From positions 1 through 45,506 of the forward strand of contig CAMVLT010000027.1 of NCBI GenBank assembly GCA_947168395.1: a stretch of 45,506 nt of DNA. The letters are read 5' to 3'. Below are positions 15,046-24,756 of the stretch, one piece after another. Every line of letters starts with the position of its first letter. The stretch's first letter is position 1. The position numbers and the translations under genes are program-made. The stretch comes from an uncultured Prevotellaceae bacterium. GTDB taxonomy: Bacteria; Bacteroidota; Bacteroidia; Bacteroidales; Bacteroidaceae. The notes beneath the pieces are model-generated. The model did not search any database. It was not told the DNA's origin and worked only from the letters and a program-made list of their open reading frames with translations.

Positions 15046-17463
15046 ATGGAACTGATTAACCAAGTGAATACAGGGAAGAGGCTGGAAACAGGTAATCCGA
15101 TAAGACTACAGGACGTGCTTCAGCTGTTTCTCAGTAAGTGGTACTGGTTTGTGCTTTCGCTGTGCATAACAGTGGGAGCCACAATAGCCTATCTGTTAGT
15201 GACGCCACCGGTTTATACTCGGTCGGCCTCACTTCTGATAAAGGAAGACACTAAGGGTGGCGGCATTTCGAACAGCGATAATGCCTTTGCAGACTTAGGC
15301 ATGTTCAAGGTGAAAACCAACGTGAACAACGAAATGATTAGTATCAAGTCACCGGCAGTGATTGAAGAGATGGTCAGACGTCTGCATCTGAATGTGAACT
15401 ATCAGACACCAGGCCGTTTCCATCGCGAGACTCTGTACGGCCAGACACTACCGGTGACGGTAGACTTCAAGAATCTGGCTGATAACGATGTGGTAAGCAT
15501 GACGCTAAAACTGCCAGGTGACAGCAGCTATCTGCTGAGCGACCTTAAGCTGAACGGTGATGATGTAGGCAACGACGGCACTTATCGTGGGCAAATGAAG
15601 AAGCGTATGAAGACACCTGTGGGCGAAATCGTAGTAACACCGACCAGCCACTACGACAACTCGGGTGAGCATGAAATCTATGTCAGCCGTCAGAGTATTG
15701 GCAACTGTGTGGGAGCCTGCAAAGGCAATTTGGTTGTAGCCCAGAATGACGAGAACTCGACTATTATCGACTTGGGCTATAGCGACGTATCGATCCAGCG
15801 GGCTGAGGACGTGCTTAACATGTTGATCTCGGTGTACAATGAGAACTGGATGAAGGACAAGAACCAGATTGCAGTGAGTACCTCGCAGTTCATAGACGAG
15901 CGACTTGGCGTGATAGAAAAAGAATTAGGCAGTGTCGACAATGACATCTCATCGTATAAGAGCAAGCACCTGGTACCCGATGTCCAAGCGGCCTCCAGCA
16001 TGTACATGGCCCAGGCAAGCGAGGCCTCGGCGCAGATACAGCAGCTGAACAACCAGCTGTACACGGCTCGCTACCTGCGTAATATCGTAGGCCGCAGCAA
16101 TGGCGGCTATCAGTTGTTGCCAGCTAACCTGGGAACGACGACGCCAGCTATTGACCGCGATGTTAACGAGTACAACAACTTAGTGCTGCAGTATAACAGT
16201 CTCGTTGCCAGCAGCAGTGCCGACAACCCCATTGTGATGGAACTGGAGAACAGCCTGAAGGCCCTCCGTGCATCCATCCTGCATGCCATAGACAACCAGA
16301 TAACCGTACTGAACACACAGCTGATGAGTTCGCAGAGTACCAAGATGCATAGTACGGCACAGATAGCCTCCAACCCAGGCCAGGCCAAATACCTGCTGTC
16401 GGTGGAGCGCCAGCAGAAGGTAAAGGAGTCGCTCTATCTGTTCTTGTTGCAGAAGCGTGAAGAAAACGAATTGTCGCAGGCATTCACGGCCTACAACACC
16501 CGTGTAGTAACCCCGCCTACCGGCTCACCGACTCCTACGTCGCCGGAGCGACGCACAATGCTATTTGCCGCTTTCCTGATAGGACTTGCTGTTCCAGCCT
16601 CTATTCTCTTCCTTCGCGAAAACATGAATACGACTGTACGAGGCCGTAAAGACATAGAAAACATGACCATTCCGTTCCTCGGCGAGATTCCTATGTACGG
16701 TCACCGCGACAAGTTAGGCCGCATCAAGAAAACGGAAACCCCGGAACACGAGGCACAACAGATATTGGTAAAGCCCAAGAGCCGTAACCTAATAAACGAA
16801 GCTTTCCGTGTAGTACGCTCTAACATGGAATTCATGACTGGTGCCGACTATACACAAAAAGTTGTCATGATTACCTCTGTGAATCCCGGTTCGGGTAAGA
16901 CTTTCCTAACCATTAACATGGCTGCCAGCTTTGCTGTGAAGGAACGCCGTGTGGTGGTTGTCGATATGGATATGCGCCGTGCTTCGTTGAGTCAGTATGT
17001 TGGTAATCCTCCAACAGGCATTGCCAACTATCTGAACGAAAGCATACAGGACTGGCATAAGGTGGTGGCCCATCCGGCAGAGCGTGAGTTTCTGGATGTC
17101 GTTCCTGTTGGCTCCCTGCCTCCTAATCCGGCAGAATTGTTAGACAGTCCCCGGTTGAAACAGCTGATTGACGAATTACGCCAGGCGTACGACTTGGTTT
17201 TCATCGACTGTCCGCCTTATGAGATTGTTGCTGATACGAGTATAATTGCCAAGTGGGCCGATATGACCATCTTTGTCATCCGTGCCGGACTGCTGGAGCG
17301 TGAAATGCTGCCAGTGATAGAAGAATACTATACAGAAAAGAAGTTCCACAACATGTCGTTGCTGCTTAACGGAACCGTCTCGGCTAATAGCCGCTATGGC
17401 TACCATCGCTACGGCTACCATTACGGCTATGGCTATGGTTACCACGAAGAAGACAAGAAGTGA
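15046..17463 (+). CDS. wzc: Wzc-type chain-length regulator and bacterial tyrosine kinase (805 aa)
   Basis: A Wzz domain with a first membrane segment (about residue 30-50) is followed by a large periplasmic loop with coiled coil (about 250-480) and a second membrane segment near 510. The C-terminal BY-kinase has Walker A (VNPGSGKTF, about 611), Walker A' (VVVVDMDMRR, about 636) and Walker B (LVFIDCPP, about 716). The tail RYGYHRYGYHYGYGYGY is a cluster of eight tyrosines for autophosphorylation. It controls polymer length and export with Wza and is reset by the CpsB-type phosphatase. The start at 15046 follows AAGGAA and gives a typical N terminus. An ATG at 14998, overlapping the wza stop, would add 16 hydrophobic residues and cannot be excluded. 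Confidence 0.93.
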   Translation: MELINQVNTGKRLETGNPIRLQDVLQLFLSKWYWFVLSLCITVGATIAYLLVTPPVYTRSASLLIKEDTKGGGISNSDNAFADLGMFKVKTNVNNEMISIKSPAVIEEMVRRLHLNVNYQTPGRFHRETLYGQTLPVTVDFKNLADNDVVSMTLKLPGDSSYLLSDLKLNGDDVGNDGTYRGQMKKRMKTPVGEIVVTPTSHYDNSGEHEIYVSRQSIGNCVGACKGNLVVAQNDENSTIIDLGYSDVSIQRAEDVLNMLISVYNENWMKDKNQIAVSTSQFIDERLGVIEKELGSVDNDISSYKSKHLVPDVQAASSMYMAQASEASAQIQQLNNQLYTARYLRNIVGRSNGGYQLLPANLGTTTPAIDRDVNEYNNLVLQYNSLVASSSADNPIVMELENSLKALRASILHAIDNQITVLNTQLMSSQSTKMHSTAQIASNPGQAKYLLSVERQQKVKESLYLFLLQKREENELSQAFTAYNTRVVTPPTGSPTPTSPERRTMLFAAFLIGLAVPASILFLRENMNTTVRGRKDIENMTIPFLGEIPMYGHRDKLGRIKKTETPEHEAQQILVKPKSRNLINEAFRVVRSNMEFMTGADYTQKVVMITSVNPGSGKTFLTINMAASFAVKERRVVVVDMDMRRASLSQYVGNPPTGIANYLNESIQDWHKVVAHPAEREFLDVVPVGSLPPNPAELLDSPRLKQLIDELRQAYDLVFIDCPPYEIVADTSIIAKWADMTIFVIRAGLLEREMLPVIEEYYTEKKFHNMSLLLNGTVSANSRYGYHRYGYHYGYGYGYHEEDKK

Positions 17464-17465
17464 AC

Positions 17466-18563
17466 ATGATTCCTGTTGTTTTATTACTTTGCAGTTTTTT
17501 TCTGTCGTTCTGTTTGGGGCTGCTGTTAATCCCCAATATTCTGCTGATTTCCCACAAGAAACACTTGTACGACCTGCCTGACCGACGGAAGATCCACAAA
17601 GGGCAAATACCCCAGCTTGGCGGTACGAGTTTTTTTCCGGCCATTCTGATATCAATATGCCTTTCGATAGCAATCAGCACGAAACTTGGCGTATTACCGA
17701 AAGACCCTCTATACGAAAATACGCTGGTTGAATTCCTGTTTCTGATGACAGGGAGTATGTTCCTATTCTTAATAGGTATAGCAGATGACTTGATTGGCAT
17801 CAGTTACTCCTACAAATTTCTGGTCCAATTAATTGCAGCGTGTCTTCTGGTCTTTGCAGGCGACTGGTTCAACAACATAGGCGGTCTGTTTGGCTATTGT
17901 GCCATTCCAAGTTATGTAGGTATTCCGCTGACAATCGTTTTCATCATTTACGTAGTCAACGCGATAAACCTGATAGACGGCATTGACGGGTTAGCTTCAG
18001 GTTTATGTATTATCAGCTTATCAACGTTAGGGCTGATGTATTTCATACTCAGGCATTACGTATATGCTGCGCTGGCTTTTGCCACATTAGGTGTCCTCAT
18101 TCCGTTCTGGTTTTACAATGTGTTTGGAAACGAGCAGAAAGGCCACAAACTGTTTATGGGCGATACGGGCAGTCTGCTGTTGGGCTACATTCTGGGGTTT
18201 TTAGTGTTGCGATTGGGTATTGCCGTTCCTACTGGCGAGTTCCATTCCCGGCAGTTAGTCATGGCAGTTAGTCCGCTGATTATTCCGCTGTTCGACGTTG
18301 TGCGTGTGGTCATTTTCCGACTTCGGCACGGCAAGAATCCCTTCCTGCCCGACAACAACCACTTTCATCACAAGTTGTTGCGATCTGGCATGGGTCCCCA
18401 TACGGTATTGTTCTTCATTCTTGTTGTATGTATTTTTTTCTTGGGAGTAAACTACGTCTTGGTAGACAAGATGACGGTGGCTTGGCTGCTGTTGTTGGAT
18501 ATTGTCCTGTGGGTGTTGATGCACCTGATATTGGATATGTTTGTTCATAGAGGTAAGAAGTAA
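17466..18563 (+). CDS. wecA: WecA/TagO-type undecaprenyl-phosphate GlcNAc-1-P transferase (365 aa)
   Basis: A polytopic membrane enzyme with the family motifs: LYDLPDRRKIHKGQIPQLGG near the N terminus, IADDLIG (about 100), NAINLIDGIDGLASG (about 160), LFMGDTGSLLLG (about 230) and NNHFHHKLLRSGMG (about 297). It attaches a HexNAc-1-phosphate, usually GlcNAc, to undecaprenyl phosphate and so starts each repeat unit. A GTG two codons upstream overlaps the wzc stop. The presence of wecB and a WecG/TagA enzyme in the same operon fits a GlcNAc-P starter. Confidence 0.92.
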   Translation: MIPVVLLLCSFFLSFCLGLLLIPNILLISHKKHLYDLPDRRKIHKGQIPQLGGTSFFPAILISICLSIAISTKLGVLPKDPLYENTLVEFLFLMTGSMFLFLIGIADDLIGISYSYKFLVQLIAACLLVFAGDWFNNIGGLFGYCAIPSYVGIPLTIVFIIYVVNAINLIDGIDGLASGLCIISLSTLGLMYFILRHYVYAALAFATLGVLIPFWFYNVFGNEQKGHKLFMGDTGSLLLGYILGFLVLRLGIAVPTGEFHSRQLVMAVSPLIIPLFDVVRVVIFRLRHGKNPFLPDNNHFHHKLLRSGMGPHTVLFFILVVCIFFLGVNYVLVDKMTVAWLLLLDIVLWVLMHLILDMFVHRGKK

Positions 18564-18582
18564 GAGGTTAGAGTTTAGAAAA

Positions 18583-19488
18583 ATGACGAAACGAATATGT
18601 CTTTATAGTTTATTAGTCTGCTGGAGCCTGATGTTGCCAAGAACTGCGAGTGCTGGGGAGCGAGAGGGGGTAGATTTTTTTTGTGGAGCGGATCTGAACT
18701 ATAAAGATGTTAACTTACTACGGCTTTATGATGTCCTTTTTTATCTGACCCCAGGTGTGAAATGGCATATTGGCCATGAGTGGCAACTGGCAGGTCAATT
18801 AGGCTTGCCGATTGTCAACGAAGGTTATGATAAGAAATACAACTATGTTTCGCTGAAGAATCTGTCGTTAGCCAAGCAATTCCATTTCGGTGACAAGCAA
18901 CACCTCAAAGCCAGTGGCGGTCTTTTCTCAAGGCATAGGTATGGCATAGATGTGAAATGGCTATATATTGTTAACAACTGGTTAGCCCTTGATGCGCAAT
19001 GCGGCTTTATAGGAAAGTATGCGACTGAACGTGTGTGGGGCTTTGACAATATGAACACTCTGACTTTCATGGTAGGCGCAAAGACCTACCTACAGCAGTG
19101 GAATACAGAATTTGCTGTATCTGGTGGACGCTATATCGAAAAAGATTTTGGTATACAAGGCGAAGTGCTTCGACATTTTACGCATTGTACCGTGTCATTA
19201 TTCGGGCAAGTGCATGAGAAGCCAAGCTATGTCATCAATGGCACTCGATTGGCCGGAGGCTTTCGTGTTGTAGTATTACTTCCTGATAAGCATGTGGGTA
19301 AAGGAAAAATCCGGCTACGCCCTGCCTCAAACTTCAGGCTTACTGCTGATCTGAATACGGAAAGGACATTGCAGAAGATGTACTATACTGACCCTGAGGA
19401 GAACGAGCGCGAGGGCTGGTTCAGCTGTGATGAGGTGAAATGGGGGGTAAACTTGATGGACGAGAAAGGAGGGCAGCGTCATGAATAG
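18583..19488 (+). CDS. predicted outer-membrane beta-barrel protein (301 aa), unrecognised
   Basis: A signal peptide (MTKRICLYSLLVCWSLMLPR, cleavage near TASAG) is followed by alternating aromatic/polar beta-strand-like segments throughout. The start at 18583 gives the signal peptide; an ATG at 18541 would overlap wecA and add 14 charged residues. It overlaps by 8 bp the following YjbH-like gene and may be its partner, with the two together forming a barrel comparable to long YjbH/GfcD proteins. A role in polymer secretion is inferred from context only. Confidence 0.7.
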   Translation: MTKRICLYSLLVCWSLMLPRTASAGEREGVDFFCGADLNYKDVNLLRLYDVLFYLTPGVKWHIGHEWQLAGQLGLPIVNEGYDKKYNYVSLKNLSLAKQFHFGDKQHLKASGGLFSRHRYGIDVKWLYIVNNWLALDAQCGFIGKYATERVWGFDNMNTLTFMVGAKTYLQQWNTEFAVSGGRYIEKDFGIQGEVLRHFTHCTVSLFGQVHEKPSYVINGTRLAGGFRVVVLLPDKHVGKGKIRLRPASNFRLTADLNTERTLQKMYYTDPEENEREGWFSCDEVKWGVNLMDEKGGQRHE

Positions 19489-20224
19489 GCAGATTATTGG
19501 CTTATTGTTATGTATGCTCAGCATGATTCCTGCAATAGCCCAGCAGTATTTAGGCACTTCAGGCTTAATACATGTGCCAAGTGCCGATATGGACTCGGTT
19601 CCTACAGTTAGAGCGGGTGTTCACTACTTGCCTCAGGAGATGATACCAGTTCAAATAACATTTGAGAATGAGCGGTACAACAGTGCTACCTACTATTTGG
19701 GCATTACACCATTCAGATGGATAGAAATCGGGTATAGCAGGATGTTGCTGAAACTGCGCAAGGCTCCAACTGATATGGAGAACCCACCTTCCGGTCTGTT
19801 TTATGGTACTGACAGACAATTCTCGATTCGTATCCAACCATTACGAGAAGAGCGCTGGTGGCCCTCAATAGTTATGGGTGGCAATGATATTTGGGGAAGC
19901 CGAGGGGGGGGGTCCGACTCATTTTATTTCCGCAACTACTTTTTGGCAGTCAGTAAGCATTTTGACCTGTCAGGATGGCTTCTTGGTGGGCATCTCTCCT
20001 ATCGCCGTTTCAAGGATGATGACAATGCCAAGTGGAATGGCATGGTGGGCGGTTTAACTTTGCAGCCCTCCTTCTTTCGTCCTTTGAGAGCGATCTGTGA
20101 ATATGATGGTGACAGGGTCAACATAGGCATGGACTGTCTCTTGTTCAAACATCTTCAGCTCCAAGCCTCGTTAATTGACTGTCAGTATTTTACTGGTGGT
20201 GCCTGCGTGAATATTAATTTGTAG
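19481..20224 (+). CDS. YjbH/GfcD-like outer-membrane protein (247 aa)
   Basis: A signal peptide ends near PAIAQQ. The next segment, YLGTSGLIHVPSADM, is the hallmark start of the YjbH domain found in exopolysaccharide secretion operons (yjbEFGH, gfcABCDE). The remainder looks like amphipathic beta strands. At 247 residues it is about one third of enterobacterial YjbH, so it is either a short Bacteroidota form or half of a split system together with the preceding gene. It probably sits in the outer membrane and helps polymer release; the exact role of YjbH is not established. Confidence 0.72.
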   Translation: MNRQIIGLLLCMLSMIPAIAQQYLGTSGLIHVPSADMDSVPTVRAGVHYLPQEMIPVQITFENERYNSATYYLGITPFRWIEIGYSRMLLKLRKAPTDMENPPSGLFYGTDRQFSIRIQPLREERWWPSIVMGGNDIWGSRGGGSDSFYFRNYFLAVSKHFDLSGWLLGGHLSYRRFKDDDNAKWNGMVGGLTLQPSFFRPLRAICEYDGDRVNIGMDCLLFKHLQLQASLIDCQYFTGGACVNINL

Positions 20225-20227
20225 CTT

Positions 20228-21031
20228 ATGCATAGAACAATTGCAAACAGCTTCATTGCAATCTGTAGCCTTCTAATAGGTCTGACGTCTTGTCGGCATT
20301 TGGAGGATGAGTTAGAGCACTTTGAGGCTGAAATCACTGTAACTAAGTGCATTAATGTCACAACCAATGTGAATGCAGAAATTGTTATCGGCAATCGATG
20401 CAAGACAGGAAGAGACGTTTTGTTTGACATAGATGGGGATGCAGACGAAGAGTTGACGATGTCGGTAAGTGCGGTTGGTTATCAGACACAGGAAGTCATT
20501 ATTAGTTTTGACCTTAATAATGCAATAGGGTTAGACATACAATTATTACCTGATACGATTGCACCAGAAAAATCGCCCATATATGTAATAGGTCGTGCAA
20601 TGTCAGTCGGCAGCATTGTCAGTATCCCTACCAGTGAGGGAACCATGGAAGTAGAAGTCATTGATGTCAAGGAAGGTAAAGAGGAAGCCACTGGGTCCAT
20701 GAACGCATATAAAGGTGACAGAACCATTCCTTACCAACATAAGACTGGATATGAAAGCAATCAGTCTAACATCCCCTATATCAACAACTTTTTAAAGTGT
20801 GCCTTTGGTACCCCAGTCCGACAATTGCCCAGAGAAGCGATATACAAATCTACAACCTCAAGCCGAATAGATTACACAATCATACAATCCCATTCTGACT
20901 ATACGTTTAAGTCTGGTAGTACTCAATTCACTGCCCGTGTTTATCAAGGGGTTAAAATCATGGTAGCCGGCGAGTATATCGACACATCCGACTATGTGTA
21001 TGGAGGATCGGGGGAGAGTTCAGGACTATAG
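20228..21031 (+). CDS. hypothetical lipoprotein in EPS operon (267 aa)
   Basis: A lipoprotein signal (lipobox LTSC, Cys 22) precedes a mainly beta-rich protein. A stretch around 75-105 (SAVGYQTQEVIISFDL) resembles PEGA-type or carboxypeptidase-regulatory beta folds. I do not recognise the family. It lies 3 bp after the YjbH-like gene and before the flippase. Together with the two preceding genes it makes an envelope trio (barrel, YjbH-like, lipoprotein) placed between polymer initiation and flipping genes. Confidence 0.65.
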   Translation: MHRTIANSFIAICSLLIGLTSCRHLEDELEHFEAEITVTKCINVTTNVNAEIVIGNRCKTGRDVLFDIDGDADEELTMSVSAVGYQTQEVIISFDLNNAIGLDIQLLPDTIAPEKSPIYVIGRAMSVGSIVSIPTSEGTMEVEVIDVKEGKEEATGSMNAYKGDRTIPYQHKTGYESNQSNIPYINNFLKCAFGTPVRQLPREAIYKSTTSSRIDYTIIQSHSDYTFKSGSTQFTARVYQGVKIMVAGEYIDTSDYVYGGSGESSGL

Positions 21032-21038
21032 TGATTAA

Positions 21039-22583
21039 ATGGCCCAAGAATCGCGTGTAAAGAAGTCATTGCTCAATGCCCGTGTCAATCTGATATTTTA
21101 TTTCTTGACATTGGCATTATCGTTCTTTTCAAGGAAGTTGTTTCTTGACTGCCTTGGTGCTGAATTTATTGGCTTGACAGGAACACTTTATAACCTGCTT
21201 GGCTTTTTGAATTTGGCTGAGTTAGGCATTGGCAGTGCCATTGGCTATGTGCTCTACAAACCACTGTTTGACCAGAATAAGGCGCGCATTAACGAGATTA
21301 TTTCCGTGATGGGATATCTCTATCGGTGGATAGGGCTGATTATATTGGGGGCAGGTTGTGTACTGGCCTGCTTCCTGCCATGGATATTCCCGGCTACGGG
21401 ATTTGACCTGACGCTTATTTATTTTGCTTACTATACTTTCCTTATCTCTTCGCTCATTGGCTATTTCATCAATTACCGTCAGAATCTTCTTGGCGCCGAT
21501 CAGCGAAATTACGTCGTTACAGCTTATTACCAAACGACCAATATCATTAAATTGTTGATTCAAATGACGTTGGCCTATTATACGGGTAGCTATTATTATT
21601 GGGTCGCTATTGAATTGGCTTTTGGCATCATCTATTCCTTTATCCTCAATTGGAAGATTAATCAAACCTATCCTTGGCTTAGAAGCGAGGTTAAGCAGGG
21701 CCGACAACTATTCAGGAAATATCCAGAGGTGATGAAGTACACCAAGCAGTTGTTTATTCAAAAGATGAGCTATTTTGTGCAATATCAGACCGTACCTTTC
21801 CTTATATATGCCTTTGTTAGCTTGAAGATTGTAGCCTTTTACGGGAATTATACCATCATTACCGACAAGATATCACAGATGGTCAACACCTTTATGGAGG
21901 GTAGTGGTGCCAGCGTCGGTAACCTGATAGCCGAGGGAAACATGGACAAGACGGTATCGGTGTTCTGGGAATTGCTTAGTATCCGTTATCTAATTGGCGG
22001 CATCGTGTCGTTCTCGGTATATACACTGATAGAGCCTTTTATCAGTCTCTGGCTGGGTAGCGAATATCTCCTGCCAAAATTAGTGTTGGTCTTGATCACC
22101 GTTAACATCTTCATCAGCTACACACGAGGAGGGGTTATGCAGTTTCTGTTTGGCTTCGGTCTGTTCTATGACGTCTGGGCACCTGTGGCAGAAATCATCA
22201 TTAACCTTTCCGTTGCAACCATCTGCGGTGCCTTGTGGGGATTGCCAGGAGTCCTTTTGGGGGGACTGGCAAGCCAACTGCTGATTGTATGTATCTGGAA
22301 ACCGTATTTCCTCTATTCCAAAGGATTCAAGCAATCGGTATGGCGGTATTGGAAGAGCATTGCCTTCTATTTCAGTTCTATATTTATGGCATGGGCTATT
22401 ATGGAAAAGTGCATCATGCCATTCATAGCCATTCAACCCTCTTCGTCCTTTGTACTATGGACGGTTTATGCAATTATCGTTGTTGCATCATATTCCGTCA
22501 TCTGTTTTGCAAACTTACTGATTGCAACAACTGGTATGAGAAGATTTACATTCCGCTTTTTAAAACTAAGAAAAAAGCCATGA
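21039..22583 (+). CDS. wzx: Wzx-type lipid-linked oligosaccharide flippase (514 aa)
   Basis: A polytopic membrane protein with about 12-14 hydrophobic segments. The N-terminal pattern NARVNLIFYFLTLALSFFSR plus FLDCLGAEFIGLTGTLYNLL is typical of polysaccharide-synthesis Wzx/MATE-like flippases in Bacteroidota. It would move the undecaprenyl-linked repeat unit across the inner membrane for Wzy. Its stop overlaps the ATG of the nitroreductase-like gene. Confidence 0.87.
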   Translation: MAQESRVKKSLLNARVNLIFYFLTLALSFFSRKLFLDCLGAEFIGLTGTLYNLLGFLNLAELGIGSAIGYVLYKPLFDQNKARINEIISVMGYLYRWIGLIILGAGCVLACFLPWIFPATGFDLTLIYFAYYTFLISSLIGYFINYRQNLLGADQRNYVVTAYYQTTNIIKLLIQMTLAYYTGSYYYWVAIELAFGIIYSFILNWKINQTYPWLRSEVKQGRQLFRKYPEVMKYTKQLFIQKMSYFVQYQTVPFLIYAFVSLKIVAFYGNYTIITDKISQMVNTFMEGSGASVGNLIAEGNMDKTVSVFWELLSIRYLIGGIVSFSVYTLIEPFISLWLGSEYLLPKLVLVLITVNIFISYTRGGVMQFLFGFGLFYDVWAPVAEIIINLSVATICGALWGLPGVLLGGLASQLLIVCIWKPYFLYSKGFKQSVWRYWKSIAFYFSSIFMAWAIMEKCIMPFIAIQPSSSFVLWTVYAIIVVASYSVICFANLLIATTGMRRFTFRFLKLRKKP

Positions 22584-23500
22584 AGAAGATCATTGGCAAA
22601 TGTCTGAGAAAGATATTGCCTTGGTATCTCTATAAGCTGATAGCCAACGGTTTTATCATAGTGCCCAAATACTATAAAGGCATCATTAAAGATGCTGAGC
22701 ACTATCGTGATTACTCCTTACAAGAGTGTGATGAGAAAACGATGTTGCTGCTTCGAAAGCATGCACATATTTTGGATAAGGGATTACACCGACAAGATGC
22801 AAGTAACGGCCATAGTGTAGGATGCTATCAGGAATTGAGCAAAGAGATAGCACGTCTTCAGAACACTCATTTGGCCAAGGATCCCACATACATTTGGGGG
22901 CAGAATAAAAAAAATGCCTATGAAGAACTTCAACGTCATCCGAAAACCTTTGAACCCCTGCATGGCGAAAAGCCAAAGCTAAGGATTAAATTTGAAGATT
23001 TTTATGAGCTCATCAAACAGAGACGTACAATACGTTATTTCCTTGAAAGAACGATTCAAGATGCCATCATTCATCAATTAAAAGAAACAGCCAATTGGGC
23101 ATCAAACAGCTGTAATAAGCAGCCAATTTCTTTGTTTGTCACCAACAATCCAATTGTTGCAGCTGAATGTCTTACTCTTTGTGCGGGCGGTACTGGTTTT
23201 GGTAACTTTATACCATCATTTTGGGCTTTTACAGCTGACACACGAGGGTATGTATGGCCATTAGAGTTGTACTTGCCTGCCATTGATGTTAGCCTTGGCG
23301 CACAGAATGTTTTTCTTGCTGCCCATACATTAGGCATTTCAGGTACAATACTTTCATGGGCATTGAAGACAGAAGAAGAAGAAGACAAACTTCGGAACTT
23401 TTTAAAGATACCTAAAGAATATACAATCGTTTTTTGTGCAGTAATGGGATATGCCGCGCATTGGAGCCAGACACCTGTCCGTAAAACTGTAAGCCAATGA
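22580..23500 (+). CDS. nitroreductase-family protein (306 aa)
   Basis: The C-terminal two thirds are a nitroreductase/FMN fold: IKQRRTIRYFLERTIQ (about 150), ETANWASNSCNKQPISLFV (about 175) and a C-terminal YTIVFCAVMGYAAHW. About 130 residues precede the fold, longer than usual for the family. The ATG at 22580 overlaps the flippase stop (ATGA); longer upstream readings lie inside wzx and are rejected. Such genes recur in capsule loci next to pyruvyl transferases; substrate and reaction are unknown. It is cytoplasmic and overlaps the pyruvyl transferase by 4 bp. Confidence 0.82.
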   Translation: MKKIIGKCLRKILPWYLYKLIANGFIIVPKYYKGIIKDAEHYRDYSLQECDEKTMLLLRKHAHILDKGLHRQDASNGHSVGCYQELSKEIARLQNTHLAKDPTYIWGQNKKNAYEELQRHPKTFEPLHGEKPKLRIKFEDFYELIKQRRTIRYFLERTIQDAIIHQLKETANWASNSCNKQPISLFVTNNPIVAAECLTLCAGGTGFGNFIPSFWAFTADTRGYVWPLELYLPAIDVSLGAQNVFLAAHTLGISGTILSWALKTEEEEDKLRNFLKIPKEYTIVFCAVMGYAAHWSQTPVRKTVSQ

Positions 23501-24741
23501 AACGTGTACTACTCATACACCAATATGCAGGAAACAAGGGCGACAGAGCTGTCGCTTTTGCTATGTGCAAACTAATGAGGGAAGTAGAACAAGACGTCAG
23601 CATTACGATTTCCACCTCTTCACCTGCTTTATGGAAGAATGAGCCATATTTTGAGCAACATGACATAAAATTTATCAATAATGGATGGGAGTTTTCATTG
23701 GCGACCCCAAGATGGTATTGGGGGATACTAAACAGATTTAGCAAGTATTTTTTCACTATATTGAGGACATTGTATCTGATATTGGGTAGAAACCATATAT
23801 CATATCTTTTCATTTCACCAGAATTCAGACGTGCTGTGAATTTGAGTGATCTCGTCATCAGTGTAGGCGGACATCACTTTACCACATTGCTTTCCCGTGA
23901 TTTGGTTTCATCCATCAATTATGATGCAATGGCTGTACTTTCTCTGGGAAAGCCGCTTGTATGTTTCTCACAATCATTTGGTCCTTTTCAATTCCATAAT
24001 CCGCAAAATGAAAGACTGACAAAGAAGATATTACATCATTGCAGGCTATTGTTACCCCGTGAACAAGAAGCTGCACGTGAACTCTGGTCTTTGGGGATTC
24101 CAAAAAGTAATATCAAGAATACTTTTGAGAGTGTTATAACATTATGTTCCATCATTGACCCTTATGTATTACCTTCTGAGCGGGAAAAACGTGTTGGCAT
24201 TGCTATTTATGCAACCAAAAATCGTCATAAGCAGGAGCTACTCTATTATATCAATACAATTGCCGACATTTGCAATAATCTGCATAAGAAAGGTTTCTGC
24301 ACATATTTCTTTCCTATGGAAATAAAGGGGACTGAGCCTGATGATCGCTACATGATAAGGGAGATTGTCGAAAAGGTTCAAAAGCAACAATTTTGTTATG
24401 TCATTGATGCAGATATGACAACTGAGCAACATATTTGCGAGGTTGCAAAATGCCATTTATTCATAGGCCACAAGACTCACTCTACAATCTTTGCCATGTT
24501 AACTGGTACGCCATTGGTGGGTATTGCCTATCATATAAAGACAAGGGCTTTCATGCGTCAGTTTGATATAGAGCAGTATTGTATTGATGACTCCAATTTG
24601 TCTGAAAAGACATTTGCCGAAATCTACAACAATTTATCAAGAGAAATTGATCAGGTTGGAATGAAGTTGTTTTCTAAAGCGCATGAGATGTCTGAAGTCA
24701 TAAAGAATGACATTCAACTGGTATTAAATGAGGGCTATTAA
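23497..24741 (+). CDS. polysaccharide pyruvyl transferase family protein (414 aa)
   Basis: A two-domain GT-B-like protein of the CsaB/WcaK family: N-terminal LLIHQYAGNKGDRAVAFAMC, a central SVGGHHFTTLL and a C-terminal GHKTHSTIFAMLTGTPLVGI near 325. These enzymes usually add pyruvate ketals to sugars, making the polymer acidic; some members have other roles. It is coupled to the nitroreductase-like gene by a 4-bp overlap. Base composition is AT-rich relative to the genes after 43 kb. Confidence 0.87.
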   Translation: MKRVLLIHQYAGNKGDRAVAFAMCKLMREVEQDVSITISTSSPALWKNEPYFEQHDIKFINNGWEFSLATPRWYWGILNRFSKYFFTILRTLYLILGRNHISYLFISPEFRRAVNLSDLVISVGGHHFTTLLSRDLVSSINYDAMAVLSLGKPLVCFSQSFGPFQFHNPQNERLTKKILHHCRLLLPREQEAARELWSLGIPKSNIKNTFESVITLCSIIDPYVLPSEREKRVGIAIYATKNRHKQELLYYINTIADICNNLHKKGFCTYFFPMEIKGTEPDDRYMIREIVEKVQKQQFCYVIDADMTTEQHICEVAKCHLFIGHKTHSTIFAMLTGTPLVGIAYHIKTRAFMRQFDIEQYCIDDSNLSEKTFAEIYNNLSREIDQVGMKLFSKAHEMSEVIKNDIQLVLNEGY

Positions 24742-24756
24742 CGACAGAACATAAAG

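Noticed and set aside
22235..22579. Long N-terminal extension of the nitroreductase-like frame
   Set aside because: It lies wholly inside the wzx gene in another frame; the ATG overlapping the wzx stop is the natural coupled start.
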